Positions 1-9,529 are shown, counted from the stretch's first letter. The stretch is DNA of 41,551 bases from Cacconaster sp033811195 (GCA_033811195.1 JAPXOZ010000015.1:1-41551); one strand, 5' to 3'. Translations and numbers: made by a program. Notes: a model not told the origin generated them from the sequence alone.

Positions 1-1678
1 CCTCCTTACGGAAAGAACGCCCTTCCAATATCTCTATGCCCATAAATTCGGGGAAGTCCCATGCAACCGGATAGCATTGGAAAGTAATCGCCTCGCCTTT
101 AAAACTGCGTCCCCATCCCATTCTTATGGGGGCAATGAGTTCACCTGAAGCCCATGTAACATCTTCTATCTGAGGGTCGCTCTTCAATCTCTCTTCAACA
201 GCCTCGGCATTTTTTCCGATATCATAAGTGGTATGTACATAGAGAAGTTGCTCTTTATCAAAGCCCATATCATAATTTACCATATAATCACGTTGCAGAT
301 TGATAAAAGAGGAGACAATAATAAGCCCTATGGAGATGACAAACTGTAGTCCTACAAGTGCGTAACGCAAGGCTTTTCCCTGTTTAGTAGCACCGAAAGA
401 GCCTTTTAATACCAGTGCCGGCTCAAATGAAGTAATGTAGAAAGCGGGATAGAGGCTGGAAACCACAGCTACTACGAGAGCAATTATTACTGTGGCAGTA
501 ACAAGGCTTATATTCGCACTTAAAGCGGTTTTTGCAGCCACCAAATGAACCAGTTCACTCATATTGAAGAGCATTACAAAGGCAAATGCCAATATCAACG
601 CTACGGTTATCAGCGTTAAACTCTCCGTAACTACGCTCATAATAAGCTCTCTGCGGGAACAGCCGAGCACCTTCTTAGTATTGACACCTCTTATGCGCTC
701 CGGAATTAAGGCAAAGAAGAAATTGATATAGTTTACAAATGCGATTCCTATCACCAATATCGCAACAATCAGAAGTACCGTAGTTGTCGTACGATTTCCA
801 AAATCTATCATACCCGATATGCCTTCTTGAAAATATAAGCCCCCAAAAGGTATGAGCTGAACATCAGCCATATCCAAAAAGGTGTTTATCGCTTTATTTA
901 TCTCTTCATCCGAGGCATCAATCTCTTCTCCGGCTTCAGCTATTTGATCTAAAAGCTTATCCTTAAAGAAAGGACGAATAGTAGAGGTGAGTTTTTTTTC
1001 CATATCCTCTTTCTGCGAAGGATCTATGAGTTTCACAAAGTAGGTATAACCCCACTCAGAATAGCTCTCAAGGTTCTCTTTATCGAGGTTGTAAAGAAGC
1101 TCACAGTGCTTTAAATGGGAGTTTTCAGCCATATCTTCATAAATTGCCACAATCGTTCCGGGAGTATCCCCTTGATTCAATTGCATTCCTACCTCCAAAT
1201 CAAATTTTTCCGCTACACTTTTGCTGAGAGCGAAGCTGGTCCTGTTAAGCATTTTATCAAATGAACCTGCAATCGGCTCCAATCCAATAGCCTTGAGAGC
1301 ATCCCCGCTGATAGAGGTGGCACTCATTTCAACTACATGCTTCTCATTGTTCCGATCCACCCAGAAACTTTGCTTTCCACTTCCATTATATCCAAGGTTG
1401 ATAATTCCGCCATACTCTATGTTGGGTGAGGAATCGATGATCAACTCCGCCAAAGGACGGCAGAATGAGAGATTCCTTTTCCCTCCGCCGGCATGTTCTC
1501 CTGAAGAAATCACAAAGACTTTGTCAACATCTTTAATCTTTTTGTTGAATCCAAACTCGTAATTTACCTGACAGAGTATTATGTAGAAGGCAGCAAAGGC
1601 AACCGCCATACCCAGCACATTCAATACACTGGAGAGAGAAAACCCCCGACCTCGCCTAAATAAATAAAATCTTGCCAT
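1..1678 (-). CDS. FtsX/MacB-like ABC transporter permease, 3' end cut by window edge
   Basis: An open frame starts with ATG at 1678 (MARFYLFRRGRGFSLSSVLN) and runs off the window, so about 559 codons are visible. The layout is that of the Bacteroidales MacB/FtsX permease family. It has one N-terminal membrane segment, a periplasmic MacB_PCD-like domain of roughly 230 residues, a three-helix FtsX domain (a hydrophobic stretch near the NRTTTTVLLIVAILVIGIAF motif, then VNTKKVLGCSRREL), and the start of a second half. The start lies 2 bases after the stop of the ATPase gene at 1681, so the two are co-transcribed and probably translationally coupled. It is the last visible gene of the efflux operon and would pair with the permease at 2389-4719. 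The substrate cannot be told from sequence. Confidence 0.88.
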   Translation of the reverse strand, partial: MARFYLFRRGRGFSLSSVLNVLGMAVAFAAFYIILCQVNYEFGFNKKIKDVDKVFVISSGEHAGGGKRNLSFCRPLAELIIDSSPNIEYGGIINLGYNGSGKQSFWVDRNNEKHVVEMSATSISGDALKAIGLEPIAGSFDKMLNRTSFALSKSVAEKFDLEVGMQLNQGDTPGTIVAIYEDMAENSHLKHCELLYNLDKENLESYSEWGYTYFVKLIDPSQKEDMEKKLTSTIRPFFKDKLLDQIAEAGEEIDASDEEINKAINTFLDMADVQLIPFGGLYFQEGISGMIDFGNRTTTTVLLIVAILVIGIAFVNYINFFFALIPERIRGVNTKKVLGCSRRELIMSVVTESLTLITVALILAFAFVMLFNMSELVHLVAAKTALSANISLVTATVIIALVVAVVSSLYPAFYITSFEPALVLKGSFGATKQGKALRYALVGLQFVISIGLIIVSSFINLQRDYMVNYDMGFDKEQLLYVHTTYDIGKNAEAVEERLKSDPQIEDVTWASGELIAPIRMGWGRSFKGEAITFQCYPVAWDFPEFMGIEILEGRSFRKE

Positions 1679-1680
1679 CT

Positions 1681-2361
1681 CTATAATTCGTTTTTAACAT
1701 CACTTACGATCTGACCGTCAAACAAGTTGATAATACGCTCAGCAACTGCAGCGTCTTTTTGAGAGTGAGTCACCATTACTATGGTTGTGCCTTCTGAATG
1801 AAGTTCGCTGAGCAAGTCCATCACTTCCTTGCCATTTTTGGAGTCGAGATTACCTGTCGGTTCGTCTGCAAGGATCAACTTTGGGTTGGCCACCACGGCG
1901 CGGGCAATGGCAACACGCTGTTGCTGACCACCGGAAAGCTGCTGAGGGAAATGTTTTGCTCTATGGCTGATATTCATTCTTTTGAGAATCTCCGTCACTC
2001 TTTTCTTGCGCTCAGTTGCACTGATGCTCATATATTTAAGTGGCAGTTCCACATTTTCATATACATCCAGCTCATCTATAAGGTTAAAGCTCTGAAATAC
2101 GAAACCGATGTTTCCTTTACGGAATTTGGTTCTATCTTTTTCTTTCAATTTGGCTACTTCCTGGCCGGCAAAAATGTAGCTGCCCTCTGTGGGGTTGTCG
2201 AGCAGACCAAGAATATTGAGAAGAGTGGATTTACCACAACCCGAAGGTCCCATAATGGCCACAAATTCGCCATCGATGATATTAAATGAAACCTTGTTTA
2301 ATGCTGTTGTCTCGATTTCCTCCGTGCGGAAAACTTTACTGAGATCTTTAACTGTAATCAT
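1681..2361 (-). CDS. ABC transporter ATP-binding protein (LolD/MacB type)
   Basis: A 226-residue nucleotide-binding domain, the normal length for LolD/MacB-type ATPases. Walker A (GPSGCGKST) is near residue 40, the Q-loop is in FVFQSFNL, the ABC signature is LSGGQQQR, Walker B is LILADEPT and the switch histidine is in MVTHS. The GNLDS sequence after Walker B is typical of the family. It would energise the FtsX-like permeases on both sides to move substrate from the periplasm or outer leaflet through the TolC-type duct. It lies 27 bp after the upstream permease gene and 2 bp before the next. Confidence 0.95.
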   Translation of the reverse strand: MITVKDLSKVFRTEEIETTALNKVSFNIIDGEFVAIMGPSGCGKSTLLNILGLLDNPTEGSYIFAGQEVAKLKEKDRTKFRKGNIGFVFQSFNLIDELDVYENVELPLKYMSISATERKKRVTEILKRMNISHRAKHFPQQLSGGQQQRVAIARAVVANPKLILADEPTGNLDSKNGKEVMDLLSELHSEGTTIVMVTHSQKDAAVAERIINLFDGQIVSDVKNEL

Positions 2362-2388
2362 AATTGTGTTATTTATTTAATTGTTTAT

Positions 2389-4719
2389 TTATTCATTCTT
2401 TAACGACTCGACCGGATTAGCTCTCGATATACGAAGGCTGTTCAGGACTATTGTTATGATAATCAAGATGATAATAATGATGTCCGCCACTATAAAGTAC
2501 CAAGGGGAAAGGGTGATTTTTTCGGAGAAATTCTGTAGCCACAGATGAGCCGCATAATAGGCTCCTGCATTGCCGAGAATTAGGGCGACTATACCGATTT
2601 TCAGAACTTCTTTTATATAAATGGTTATAATCTCTTTTACGCTGGCGCCGTTTATCTTCCTGATGGCCATCTCTTTGCTTCTGCGTTGAGATTCATCTCT
2701 GATATAGCCGATAAGGCCAAAGAGTGCGATGACAATAGAGACAACACAACCGATGATAACTGTGTTTTTGGTTCTTCTTTCACCGGAATAGGCCTCTCGC
2801 ATTGAGTCTTTATAGGCCTTTATCTCAACCACTCTGTTCTCGATTCGGGATTGAATAATATTTTGCACCTTATCGATCAATTCTCTCGAAACTTCATTCA
2901 CTTTTATCGCCAAAAACGGCATCCAATCTTCACCAATCTCGCCGAGAAATTTAACACTGGCTCTACTATCCTGACCTGTTAATGTGCCCATTCTATAATC
3001 CTTATAGACTCCCGATATAGTGAAGGAATGTGTAGGTGTCAGGCTGTGTTCGGTAACAAATATTTGCTTACCTACAGCGCCGTCACTCCAATCCTCGAAT
3101 TTTGCCATTTCAGTTAAAAAACTCTCACTTACAGCAACTTCCAAGGGACTTTGCGGATACTTTCCCTCTATGAATGGAATTCCCAACAGATCAAACAAAC
3201 CGGCTGTACCTTCATATTGGTCTGCAATATTGAACAAATGCTTATCACCATCAATCACATTATTTCCTGAACCGCTATCCAAAGGCAGACCGTATGACAT
3301 TTCGACGCCTAATACCTCAGGCAGGGTTTTTAGCTCATCAACAATACCTTGATGAACCTTTTTGTCCGTACCTGTGAGCACCGTCCAAAGCAGATTTTCA
3401 TACTCATACCCGGGTTTGTCATGGATGGCTTTGGTATATTGCTTGTTGATTACCAGCACCAAAGAGAGAAGCAGAGCACATATTGCTGTCTGAACAAAGA
3501 GAAGCGAGAGTTTCCAGATTCTCTTATTCTCGCTATAATTTCTGATCGCAGATTGTGCTGGAATTCTTGAATAGAGATAGCCCGGAACAACGGCTGCCAC
3601 AATGAAAACTACAAGCAGTATTAGGGCGATAGCGGTATATGTCGCGTTTACAAGGAGTGCATAGGCCGGAACGCCTGAAATATCCTCAATCAGCGGCCTA
3701 AAGAAAAGAATAATTATGGTTGCCACCACAATAGCCGCCAGAACATCCACTATCGACTCTTTAAACATTATGCCATAAATATTCCTCTGACCCGCTCCAT
3801 AACATTTTCTCACTCCCATCTCTTTGGAACGATTGGAGATAGCCGAAACTGAGAAGAGGATATAGTTCAGCAATGAAATTGCAATTAACAACACAGCCAC
3901 AATAGAGAGGATTAAAACTGTAATTCTAACCTGCTCTGACTTTAAATACTGTCTGTTTAACGGTGCCAGATAGTATTGAAGATCCAAACCCGACTCCTGA
4001 AAGGATTTAATCGCTTCCGCCGGATAATTTTTCATCTGCATATCTCTGATGGCAGGTGCAAGCATATCGGGATCCGTGCCCTTCAGCAGCCGCACAAAAC
4101 CCCCATATCTATCGTTCCCCAGCCAATTCTCAGTCGATTCTTTCCTAAGACTCTCCATTGATAACAGCACGTCACGCTTTACAGAACTATGATGAGGGAA
4201 ATCAACAAATACACCGTTAATGGTAATAGGGAAATTAGGTGACTCTTCATTAAAGATAATTTTACCTAAAGCCTCAGTAGCGCCACCTAACTTGTCAGCG
4301 AAACTTTCAGATACCATAGCCGAGCCCCTTTGCGAAAGAGCATCTTTTGGATTTCCCGTCAAAATTTCCGTATCAAAGACATCAAAGAAAGATGTATCTG
4401 CAACTATAAGAGAGCCACTGATTATATTTTTATCTTCATCGGAAAACTTATCGCTATTCCATATAGGCGTCATTCTGGTAGCATATTCCACTCCCGGAAT
4501 AAATTCCTTGAAGCCTGGAGCAATTGCACCTGAGACATTGTGATAATCATTCTCTTTACCATTTTCGGAATACAAAGTGCGAATCTGATAAATTTGTTCC
4601 GGTTCCGTATAGCACCTGTCATGGCTCAACTCGTAGCTTATATTGGCTATAAGCAAGACTCCTATTGCCAAGCCGGTACCGAGCGACAGTGCTTTTGTAA
4701 TTATTTCTTTAATTTTCAT
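2389..4719 (-). CDS. FtsX/MacB-like ABC transporter permease
   Basis: 776 residues in two tandem halves, each with a periplasmic domain and a three-helix FtsX domain. The first half has TM1 near residues 12-30, a MacB_PCD-like region (about 40-260) and helices around 265-385 with the typical SKEMGVRKCYGAG coupling segment. The second half has TM near 405-425, a periplasmic region (about 430-650) and helices to the C-terminus with SKEMAIRKINGAS. The N-terminus is slightly short relative to relatives that begin with an LRNLKKHK-like amphipathic stretch. The gap to the HlyD gene is 12 bp, so it belongs to the efflux operon. Substrate unknown; lipids, peptides or antibiotics are all possible for this family. 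Confidence 0.93.
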   Translation of the reverse strand: MKIKEIITKALSLGTGLAIGVLLIANISYELSHDRCYTEPEQIYQIRTLYSENGKENDYHNVSGAIAPGFKEFIPGVEYATRMTPIWNSDKFSDEDKNIISGSLIVADTSFFDVFDTEILTGNPKDALSQRGSAMVSESFADKLGGATEALGKIIFNEESPNFPITINGVFVDFPHHSSVKRDVLLSMESLRKESTENWLGNDRYGGFVRLLKGTDPDMLAPAIRDMQMKNYPAEAIKSFQESGLDLQYYLAPLNRQYLKSEQVRITVLILSIVAVLLIAISLLNYILFSVSAISNRSKEMGVRKCYGAGQRNIYGIMFKESIVDVLAAIVVATIIILFFRPLIEDISGVPAYALLVNATYTAIALILLVVFIVAAVVPGYLYSRIPAQSAIRNYSENKRIWKLSLLFVQTAICALLLSLVLVINKQYTKAIHDKPGYEYENLLWTVLTGTDKKVHQGIVDELKTLPEVLGVEMSYGLPLDSGSGNNVIDGDKHLFNIADQYEGTAGLFDLLGIPFIEGKYPQSPLEVAVSESFLTEMAKFEDWSDGAVGKQIFVTEHSLTPTHSFTISGVYKDYRMGTLTGQDSRASVKFLGEIGEDWMPFLAIKVNEVSRELIDKVQNIIQSRIENRVVEIKAYKDSMREAYSGERRTKNTVIIGCVVSIVIALFGLIGYIRDESQRRSKEMAIRKINGASVKEIITIYIKEVLKIGIVALILGNAGAYYAAHLWLQNFSEKITLSPWYFIVADIIIIILIIITIVLNSLRISRANPVESLKNE

Positions 4720-4731
4720 TGCCCTTATTTT

Positions 4732-5988
4732 TTAGAATACCAGCACATCGTTATCTCCGAAAGTATCATAACCTGAAATGATCACTTGTTCACCCGCTTC
4801 AAGTCCCTCAAGAACCTCGAAATATTGGGGATTTTGACGGCCTATGCGGATTTCACGTTTAATTGCTTTTCCTCCTTCGGGAGCTACCACATAAATCCAT
4901 TTGCCTCCGGTTTTCTGATAAAATGTGCCGCGAGGGATGATGATGGCCTTTTCCGGTTGACCGAGTTGAAGGTTGAGATAATAGGTCTGTCCGGTGCGGA
5001 TATTAGCAGGCTGTTCTCCGCTAAATTTGAAATCGGCTTTGAATTTGCCGTCACGAACTTCGGGATAAACCTTGCGGATAACGGCGTCGTAGGCCTCATT
5101 TTGCCTCTCGAAAGTGGCTTCCAAACCTGCTGTAACCCTGTCAATATAGTGCTCATCGATCTGTGCCTCGATCTTATAGCTGCCGAGCTCATTGATCTGA
5201 CCTATTTTTGTGCCGCTTGCTATGGCCTGACCGAGTACCACGTCAAGAAGTCCAAGTTCACCATCAATGGGCGACTTGATCATGAGATTATCCTTTCTTT
5301 TGCGGATCATATGCATATTGATTCTCATATTTCTCAGACTTTCCTCCATCTGACTCACTTGGACACTACGATATAAACTATCTTGCTCCGCCCTCTCAGT
5401 TACCAATTCAAGTCTTCCGGCTGCAAGTTCATAATCCTCTTTTGCTACCAGATATTCCTCACGGGAAATAAGTTTTTCTTCATAAAGAGACCTGTTCTGC
5501 TCATATCTGCGCAACAATTTTTTCACTTCAATTTCCAGTTGAAGGCTCTCCTGACGCAAATTCAATCTTTGCTGCTCCATTGCAATCAAGGTATTGCGAA
5601 GGATATTTTCCTTCTCGGCGAGCTCAGATTCCGAATTGAGAATCTGAAGGTCGAGGTTATCATTGCTGAGACGCAGAATCACATCACCCGCTTTAACCAA
5701 AGAACCCTCTTCGATTACAATTTCCTGCACGATTCCACCCTCCTGGGGGCTTACCTGTATGGTGGTCATAGGTTGAACCTGTCCGCTGATACGGATGTAA
5801 TCGTTAAATTCTCCGCTCTGAACCTCGCTGATAAAGAGGGTTTCGGGGTTGACTCTCAAAGTGCTTGAATTGTCACGAACCAGTAGCCATATTATGAATG
5901 CTACCAATAGAGCACCGAACCAGTAAGGAAGGGCTTTCTTAGTAAAAGCCACTTTAATGCCCTTTTTCTTTTCTATAATTCTGTCCAT
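4732..5988 (-). CDS. HlyD-family periplasmic adaptor (membrane fusion protein)
   Basis: 418 residues. One N-terminal membrane anchor lies near residues 18-36. A lipoyl/barrel-sandwich half-motif follows (QVSPQEGGIVQEIVIEEGSL), then an alpha-helical hairpin rich in E, L, Q and R (about 110-235), the second lipoyl half (MIKSPIDGELGLLDVVLGQA) and beta-barrel/membrane-proximal domains ending in GLEAGEQVIISGYDTF. It bridges the inner-membrane FtsX permeases and the TolC-like channel encoded just upstream (13-bp gap). Confidence 0.93.
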   Translation of the reverse strand: MDRIIEKKKGIKVAFTKKALPYWFGALLVAFIIWLLVRDNSSTLRVNPETLFISEVQSGEFNDYIRISGQVQPMTTIQVSPQEGGIVQEIVIEEGSLVKAGDVILRLSNDNLDLQILNSESELAEKENILRNTLIAMEQQRLNLRQESLQLEIEVKKLLRRYEQNRSLYEEKLISREEYLVAKEDYELAAGRLELVTERAEQDSLYRSVQVSQMEESLRNMRINMHMIRKRKDNLMIKSPIDGELGLLDVVLGQAIASGTKIGQINELGSYKIEAQIDEHYIDRVTAGLEATFERQNEAYDAVIRKVYPEVRDGKFKADFKFSGEQPANIRTGQTYYLNLQLGQPEKAIIIPRGTFYQKTGGKWIYVVAPEGGKAIKREIRIGRQNPQYFEVLEGLEAGEQVIISGYDTFGDNDVLVF

Positions 5989-6001
5989 TTTATCTGATTT
6001 T

Positions 6002-7348
6002 TTATTGTTCTAAATAACCTATACCGCCGTAGTAATCCACTACGCTTTTCTTTATATAAAATTTCAGGAGTGCATCCAATCTGCCGGTTTTTGCATTGAG
6101 CCAATTGTCCGATGCTTTTTGAAAATCGATCGTAGAGATGAGACCTTGTTCAAACTTTCTCACATTCAAACGATATGCTTCTTCCTGTAGTCTTGCCATA
6201 CAGTCGGCTTGTTCATAGGCAGCATAGGTGCCGTCTCTGTCCTTTACGGCTCTTATAACTTCCGCCTCAACATCGCGTAATTTTTGCTCATACTGAACAG
6301 TTGCTCTGTTGTAAGCGTTCTTTTTCTTTCTGATATTGGAAAAAGTAGAGAGTCTGTCAAAAATAGGAAACGTCAAAGAAAGTTGTATATATTGATTTGC
6401 GTTGTTCCGAAATTGGGTTTCAAATGGAAGCGGAATGTAATCTTTCTGACGCGGATATGTATAATAACTTGTAGCCCAACCGCCCTGAAGCGAAAGTTTG
6501 GGAGAAAATGACCATTTAGCGGTGCTATAATCTCGCTTTGCATTTTCCATTGCGCCTCTTGCTATGGCTATTGAGGGAAGAGAATGAATAGCATAATCCA
6601 CCAGTTCTTCAGTTTCCTCCTCCACAATGAGAGTCCGTACATTTTCGGGAATAACCATTGAATCATCGATAACCAGCTCCTCATCCAAGGGCCAAAACAT
6701 CAAATCTTTAAGTTTGAGAAGCGCATCTTCATATTGATTCTTGGCCATCACGAGCCGATATTCTCTATCATATAGCTCCGCCTCCATCTCAATGACATCC
6801 GAATAGCTCTTTTGTCCCAATTCTTCTTGCTTCTTTGCAAGTTTAAAAGAGCCCTGCGCTGTTGCAACCTGATTCTCAAAAAGCTCTGCGAGCTGGCCGA
6901 AATATACCACATTGTAATAGGCCTCCATAGTTGCCAGACAGACCTCGTCTTTTATCAGTGTCTCCCGGTCAATCCCCATTTTCAGGGCAGTCTTGCTGAT
7001 TTTCGCATTATTGACGGAAGCGAAACCATTGAAAAGTGTGATTCCTCCGCCAACAGTGTAAACATTGTTAAAAGACGCGGTTGACACATATGTGTTGGTC
7101 TCCGGATCGACCGAGCGACCGAAATTGGAATAGGCATAGGTACCGGCCGAAACTTGCGGAGTAAACATATTCAATATTGCATCTCTACGGGCAACTCTTG
7201 CATCATCCACCTCCATCTGCTGGATCTTGACCCTGGAGGAGTTTTCCACAGCATAGTGCATACACTCCTTAAGTGTCATAACATCTTGCGCAAAGAGGAA
7301 TCCTGAACAAAATAGTGCTGCAACGGTTATTATTAAATTTTTTTTCAT
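6002..7348 (-). CDS. TolC-family outer membrane efflux protein
   Basis: 448 residues with a clear signal peptide (MKKNLIITVAALFCSGFLFA, cleaved before QD). Two repeats of the OEP fold are visible: a first half starting with MTLKECMHYAVENSS and a second starting near SLPSIAIARGAMENAKRDY. The C-terminal half contains long amphipathic helices (YEQKLRDVEAEVIRAVKDRD). It would form the trimeric outer-membrane and periplasmic duct. First gene of the minus-strand operon; its upstream region carries spaced AAGTGTAAA repeats (7450-7479). Confidence 0.93.
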   Translation of the reverse strand: MKKNLIITVAALFCSGFLFAQDVMTLKECMHYAVENSSRVKIQQMEVDDARVARRDAILNMFTPQVSAGTYAYSNFGRSVDPETNTYVSTASFNNVYTVGGGITLFNGFASVNNAKISKTALKMGIDRETLIKDEVCLATMEAYYNVVYFGQLAELFENQVATAQGSFKLAKKQEELGQKSYSDVIEMEAELYDREYRLVMAKNQYEDALLKLKDLMFWPLDEELVIDDSMVIPENVRTLIVEEETEELVDYAIHSLPSIAIARGAMENAKRDYSTAKWSFSPKLSLQGGWATSYYTYPRQKDYIPLPFETQFRNNANQYIQLSLTFPIFDRLSTFSNIRKKKNAYNRATVQYEQKLRDVEAEVIRAVKDRDGTYAAYEQADCMARLQEEAYRLNVRKFEQGLISTIDFQKASDNWLNAKTGRLDALLKFYIKKSVVDYYGGIGYLEQ

Positions 7349-7449
7349 TTTGATAAAATTTTCTTTTACACCTCAAATGAAAGCACCCACCGTGCCACAA
7401 CGCTCAACGCGCTGGCAAACAGCATTTTACAAAATTTGCCCAAAATTTC

Positions 7450-7479
7450 AAGTGTAAAGAAACTTTACAGAAGTGTAAA
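7450..7479. promoter_or_regulatory. Direct repeat AAGTGTAAA x2 upstream of efflux operon
   Basis: AAGTGTAAA occurs at 7450-7458 and again at 7471-7479, exactly 21 bp apart (two helical turns). Between them lies CTTTACA, which pairs with the first copy as TGTAAAG-AAA-CTTTACA. A related TTTTACAC lies closer to the TolC start, near 7365. The arrangement resembles a response-regulator or dimeric regulator site about 100-130 bp upstream of the TolC ATG (7348). No regulator gene is visible next to it, so the assignment is inference. Confidence 0.4.
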
Positions 7480-7499
7480 AGGAATGGACGGAATATGAC

Positions 7500-7538
7500 A
7501 CAAAAAGTTTCAATATCTTGAAACTTTTTGTATCTTTG
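7500..7538 (+). promoter_or_regulatory. Promoter with 14-bp palindrome, likely antitoxin operator
   Basis: A perfect inverted repeat, ACAAAAAGTTTCAA - TATC - TTGAAACTTTTTGT, spans 7500-7531. Its right arm runs into a Bacteroidota -7 box, TATCTTTG (7531-7538). A protein bound to the palindrome would cover the polymerase site between the -33 and -7 elements. The next genes are the broken toxin and the HTH antitoxin (7565-7954), and toxin-antitoxin modules are normally autoregulated through such palindromes. The -33 TTTG element is poor. Confidence 0.6.
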
Positions 7539-7564
7539 CATTTAAAGATTAAGGAGAAGAAAGA

Positions 7565-7686
7565 ATGAGGAGAAAGATAATAATCTTTGGAAAACCCAAA
7601 AAACACTGGAGAAAGAGATAGCTAAAGCATTAAGGATCAAGGAGGAATATTATGAATACAAAAGACAACATGATACAGGACTATGA
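7565..7686 (+). pseudogene. Internally deleted HigB/RelE-type toxin remnant
   Basis: ATG at 7565 opens an 18-codon frame (MRRKIIIFG..., stop at 7619-7621) that looks like the N-terminus of a HigB/Gp49-type toxin. In another frame, 7591-7686 reads KTQKTLEKEIAKALRIKEEY followed by YEYKRQHDTGL and TGA. This is the characteristic C-terminal tail of the same toxin family (usually KKTQKTPxxEIxxAxxxKxEY). The roughly 60-70 central codons with the RelE-like core are missing and the joint is out of frame. The tail still overlaps the antitoxin start (7652) by 35 bp, as in intact modules. The toxin is therefore dead while the antitoxin is intact. Confidence 0.7.
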
Positions 7687-7954
7687 TGTAGTTCTAGACA
7701 ACCTCTACGGAAAAGAAGGGACTCCTGAACGCAATAAATTGGAAGAAAATGCGTATGCCTACTATTCAGGACAAATATTGCGCAATGCCAGAAAACAGGC
7801 AAAAGTCACTCAAGCCGAGCTTGCAGAACGCTCCAATACCTCCAAATCATATATCTCCAGAATAGAAAACGGGACGATTAATCCTAGCGTTGGAGTATTT
7901 TACAAGTTGATAGCAGCGCTTGGATTGAATGTTGAGATAGTCAAAACAATTTAG
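7652..7954 (+). CDS. HigA-type XRE-family antitoxin
   Basis: 100 residues. The N-terminal part carries the GKEGTPERNKLEE segment typical of HigA-like antitoxins that neutralise Gp49/RelE toxins. A complete XRE helix-turn-helix follows (about 40-95; TQAELAERSNTSKSYISRIENG). A good purine-rich ribosome site (AAGGAGGAAT) precedes the ATG. It should bind the palindrome at 7500-7531 and autoregulate. Its toxin is deleted (7565-7686), so it is an orphan antitoxin that may persist as a regulator or as protection against a related toxin. Confidence 0.85.
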   Translation: MNTKDNMIQDYDVVLDNLYGKEGTPERNKLEENAYAYYSGQILRNARKQAKVTQAELAERSNTSKSYISRIENGTINPSVGVFYKLIAALGLNVEIVKTI

Positions 7955-7982
7955 TAAATTCGGGGTTGAAAAAATATAAAAT

Positions 7983-9506
7983 ATGGATTTGAGTAATATT
8001 GAGAACATTGAACTAACCTATTTAAGTATTGAGGATTATGATGAGTTAAAGGAGATTATGATTCAGGTTTATTCGGATGAGCCGGGTGGGTATTGGAGTA
8101 AACCTTATATTCAGAAACTCATAAACATTTTTCCTGAAGGCCAAATAGTTATCAAAGTAAATGGGAAGTTGGCGGGATGTGCGCTTTCCATCATTGTGGA
8201 TTATAAAAAGCTTGGCGATAAGCATACATATAAACAAGTTGTAGGCGATTACTTCAGCGCCCATAACCCCAAAGGTAACGTGCTCTACGGTATCGAGGTC
8301 TTTGTAAGTAAAGAGTTCCGGGGATTAAGACTGGGCAGACGTATGTATGACTACCGCAAGGATCTTTGTGAGCGCCTCAATCTGAAATCAATCATCTTCG
8401 GTGGCCGCATGCCCAATTATCATCTCTATGCCGACCAATATACTCCGCGCGAATATATAAGACGAGTGCGCTTGAAAGAGATAGATGATCCCGTTTTGAA
8501 TTTTCAGATTTCCAACAATTTCCAGCCGCTTCGAGTGATGCGCGGATATTTGCGGGGCGATGAAAAGAGCAACGAATATGCAGTATTGATGCGCTGGGAC
8601 AATATCTATTATGAAGAACCGACCGATGAGGCTACCATTGCCAAGAGAATTGTGCGCCTCGGACTGATCCAGTGGCAGATGCGTTCATACGCAAATCTGG
8701 GTGACATGATGCAGCAAGCGGAGTTTTTTATAGATGCCGTCTCCGGCTATCACTCCGATTTTGCGCTATTCCCGGAGTTTTTCAATGCTCCGCTCATGGC
8801 TCAATACAACCATCTTTCCGAGCCCAACGCCATTCGTGAGCTGGCCAAATATACAGATGAGATAGTCAACAATATGTCGGAGTTGGCCATTACATACAAC
8901 ATCAATATCATAACCGGAAGTATGCCGGAAATGCGCGACAATTTGCTTTATAACGTAGGATACCTTTGTCGTCGTGACGGTACTCGAGAGAAATATGAGA
9001 AGCTCCACGTCACGCCCGATGAAGCGCGCGTGTGGGGTATGCAGGGTGGGGATGTTGTGAAAACTTTCGACACCGACTGCGGAAAAATCGGTATACTAAT
9101 ATGCTACGATGTGGAGTTCCCGGAACTTTCGCGTTTACTTGCAGATGAAGGGATGCAAATCCTTTTCGTTCCCTTCCTCACCGATACACAAAACGGTTAT
9201 TCGCGTGTAAGGAATTGTGCGCAGGCAAGAGCAATTGAGAATGAATGTTTCGTTGCCATTGCGGGATGTGTAGGTAATTTGCCGAAGGTGCATAATATGG
9301 ATATCCAATATGGACAGGCAATGGTCTTCACGCCTTGCGATTTTGCTTTCCCCACCAACGGAGTCAAGGCAGAAGCTACACCCAATACCGAAATGATATT
9401 GATAGCCGACGTAGATTTGGATTTACTCAACGAGCTCAATCAATTCGGAAGTGTGAGAAATCTTCGCGACAGGCGAAAGGATCTTTACAGTTTGACAAGA
9501 AAATAA
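7983..9506 (+). CDS. GNAT acetyltransferase - carbon-nitrogen hydrolase (nitrilase) fusion
   Basis: 507 residues with two domains. Residues 1-210 form a GNAT fold with an acetyl-CoA-like loop (EVFVSKEFRGLRLGRRMYDY). Residues 224-500 form a nitrilase-superfamily amidohydrolase with the full catalytic set: Glu265 (ALFPEFF), Lys340 (YEKLHVTPDE) and Cys374 (ILICYDVEFPE). This bifunctional architecture is a known family of uncharacterised substrate (YhcX-like). It begins 28 bp after the antitoxin stop without a clear promoter of its own, so it may be read from the same promoter. It probably acts on a small amide or amine; the substrate is not visible from sequence. Confidence 0.92.
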   Translation: MDLSNIENIELTYLSIEDYDELKEIMIQVYSDEPGGYWSKPYIQKLINIFPEGQIVIKVNGKLAGCALSIIVDYKKLGDKHTYKQVVGDYFSAHNPKGNVLYGIEVFVSKEFRGLRLGRRMYDYRKDLCERLNLKSIIFGGRMPNYHLYADQYTPREYIRRVRLKEIDDPVLNFQISNNFQPLRVMRGYLRGDEKSNEYAVLMRWDNIYYEEPTDEATIAKRIVRLGLIQWQMRSYANLGDMMQQAEFFIDAVSGYHSDFALFPEFFNAPLMAQYNHLSEPNAIRELAKYTDEIVNNMSELAITYNINIITGSMPEMRDNLLYNVGYLCRRDGTREKYEKLHVTPDEARVWGMQGGDVVKTFDTDCGKIGILICYDVEFPELSRLLADEGMQILFVPFLTDTQNGYSRVRNCAQARAIENECFVAIAGCVGNLPKVHNMDIQYGQAMVFTPCDFAFPTNGVKAEATPNTEMILIADVDLDLLNELNQFGSVRNLRDRRKDLYSLTRK

Positions 9507-9529
9507 CACATGACCAGAGTAACTTTATG

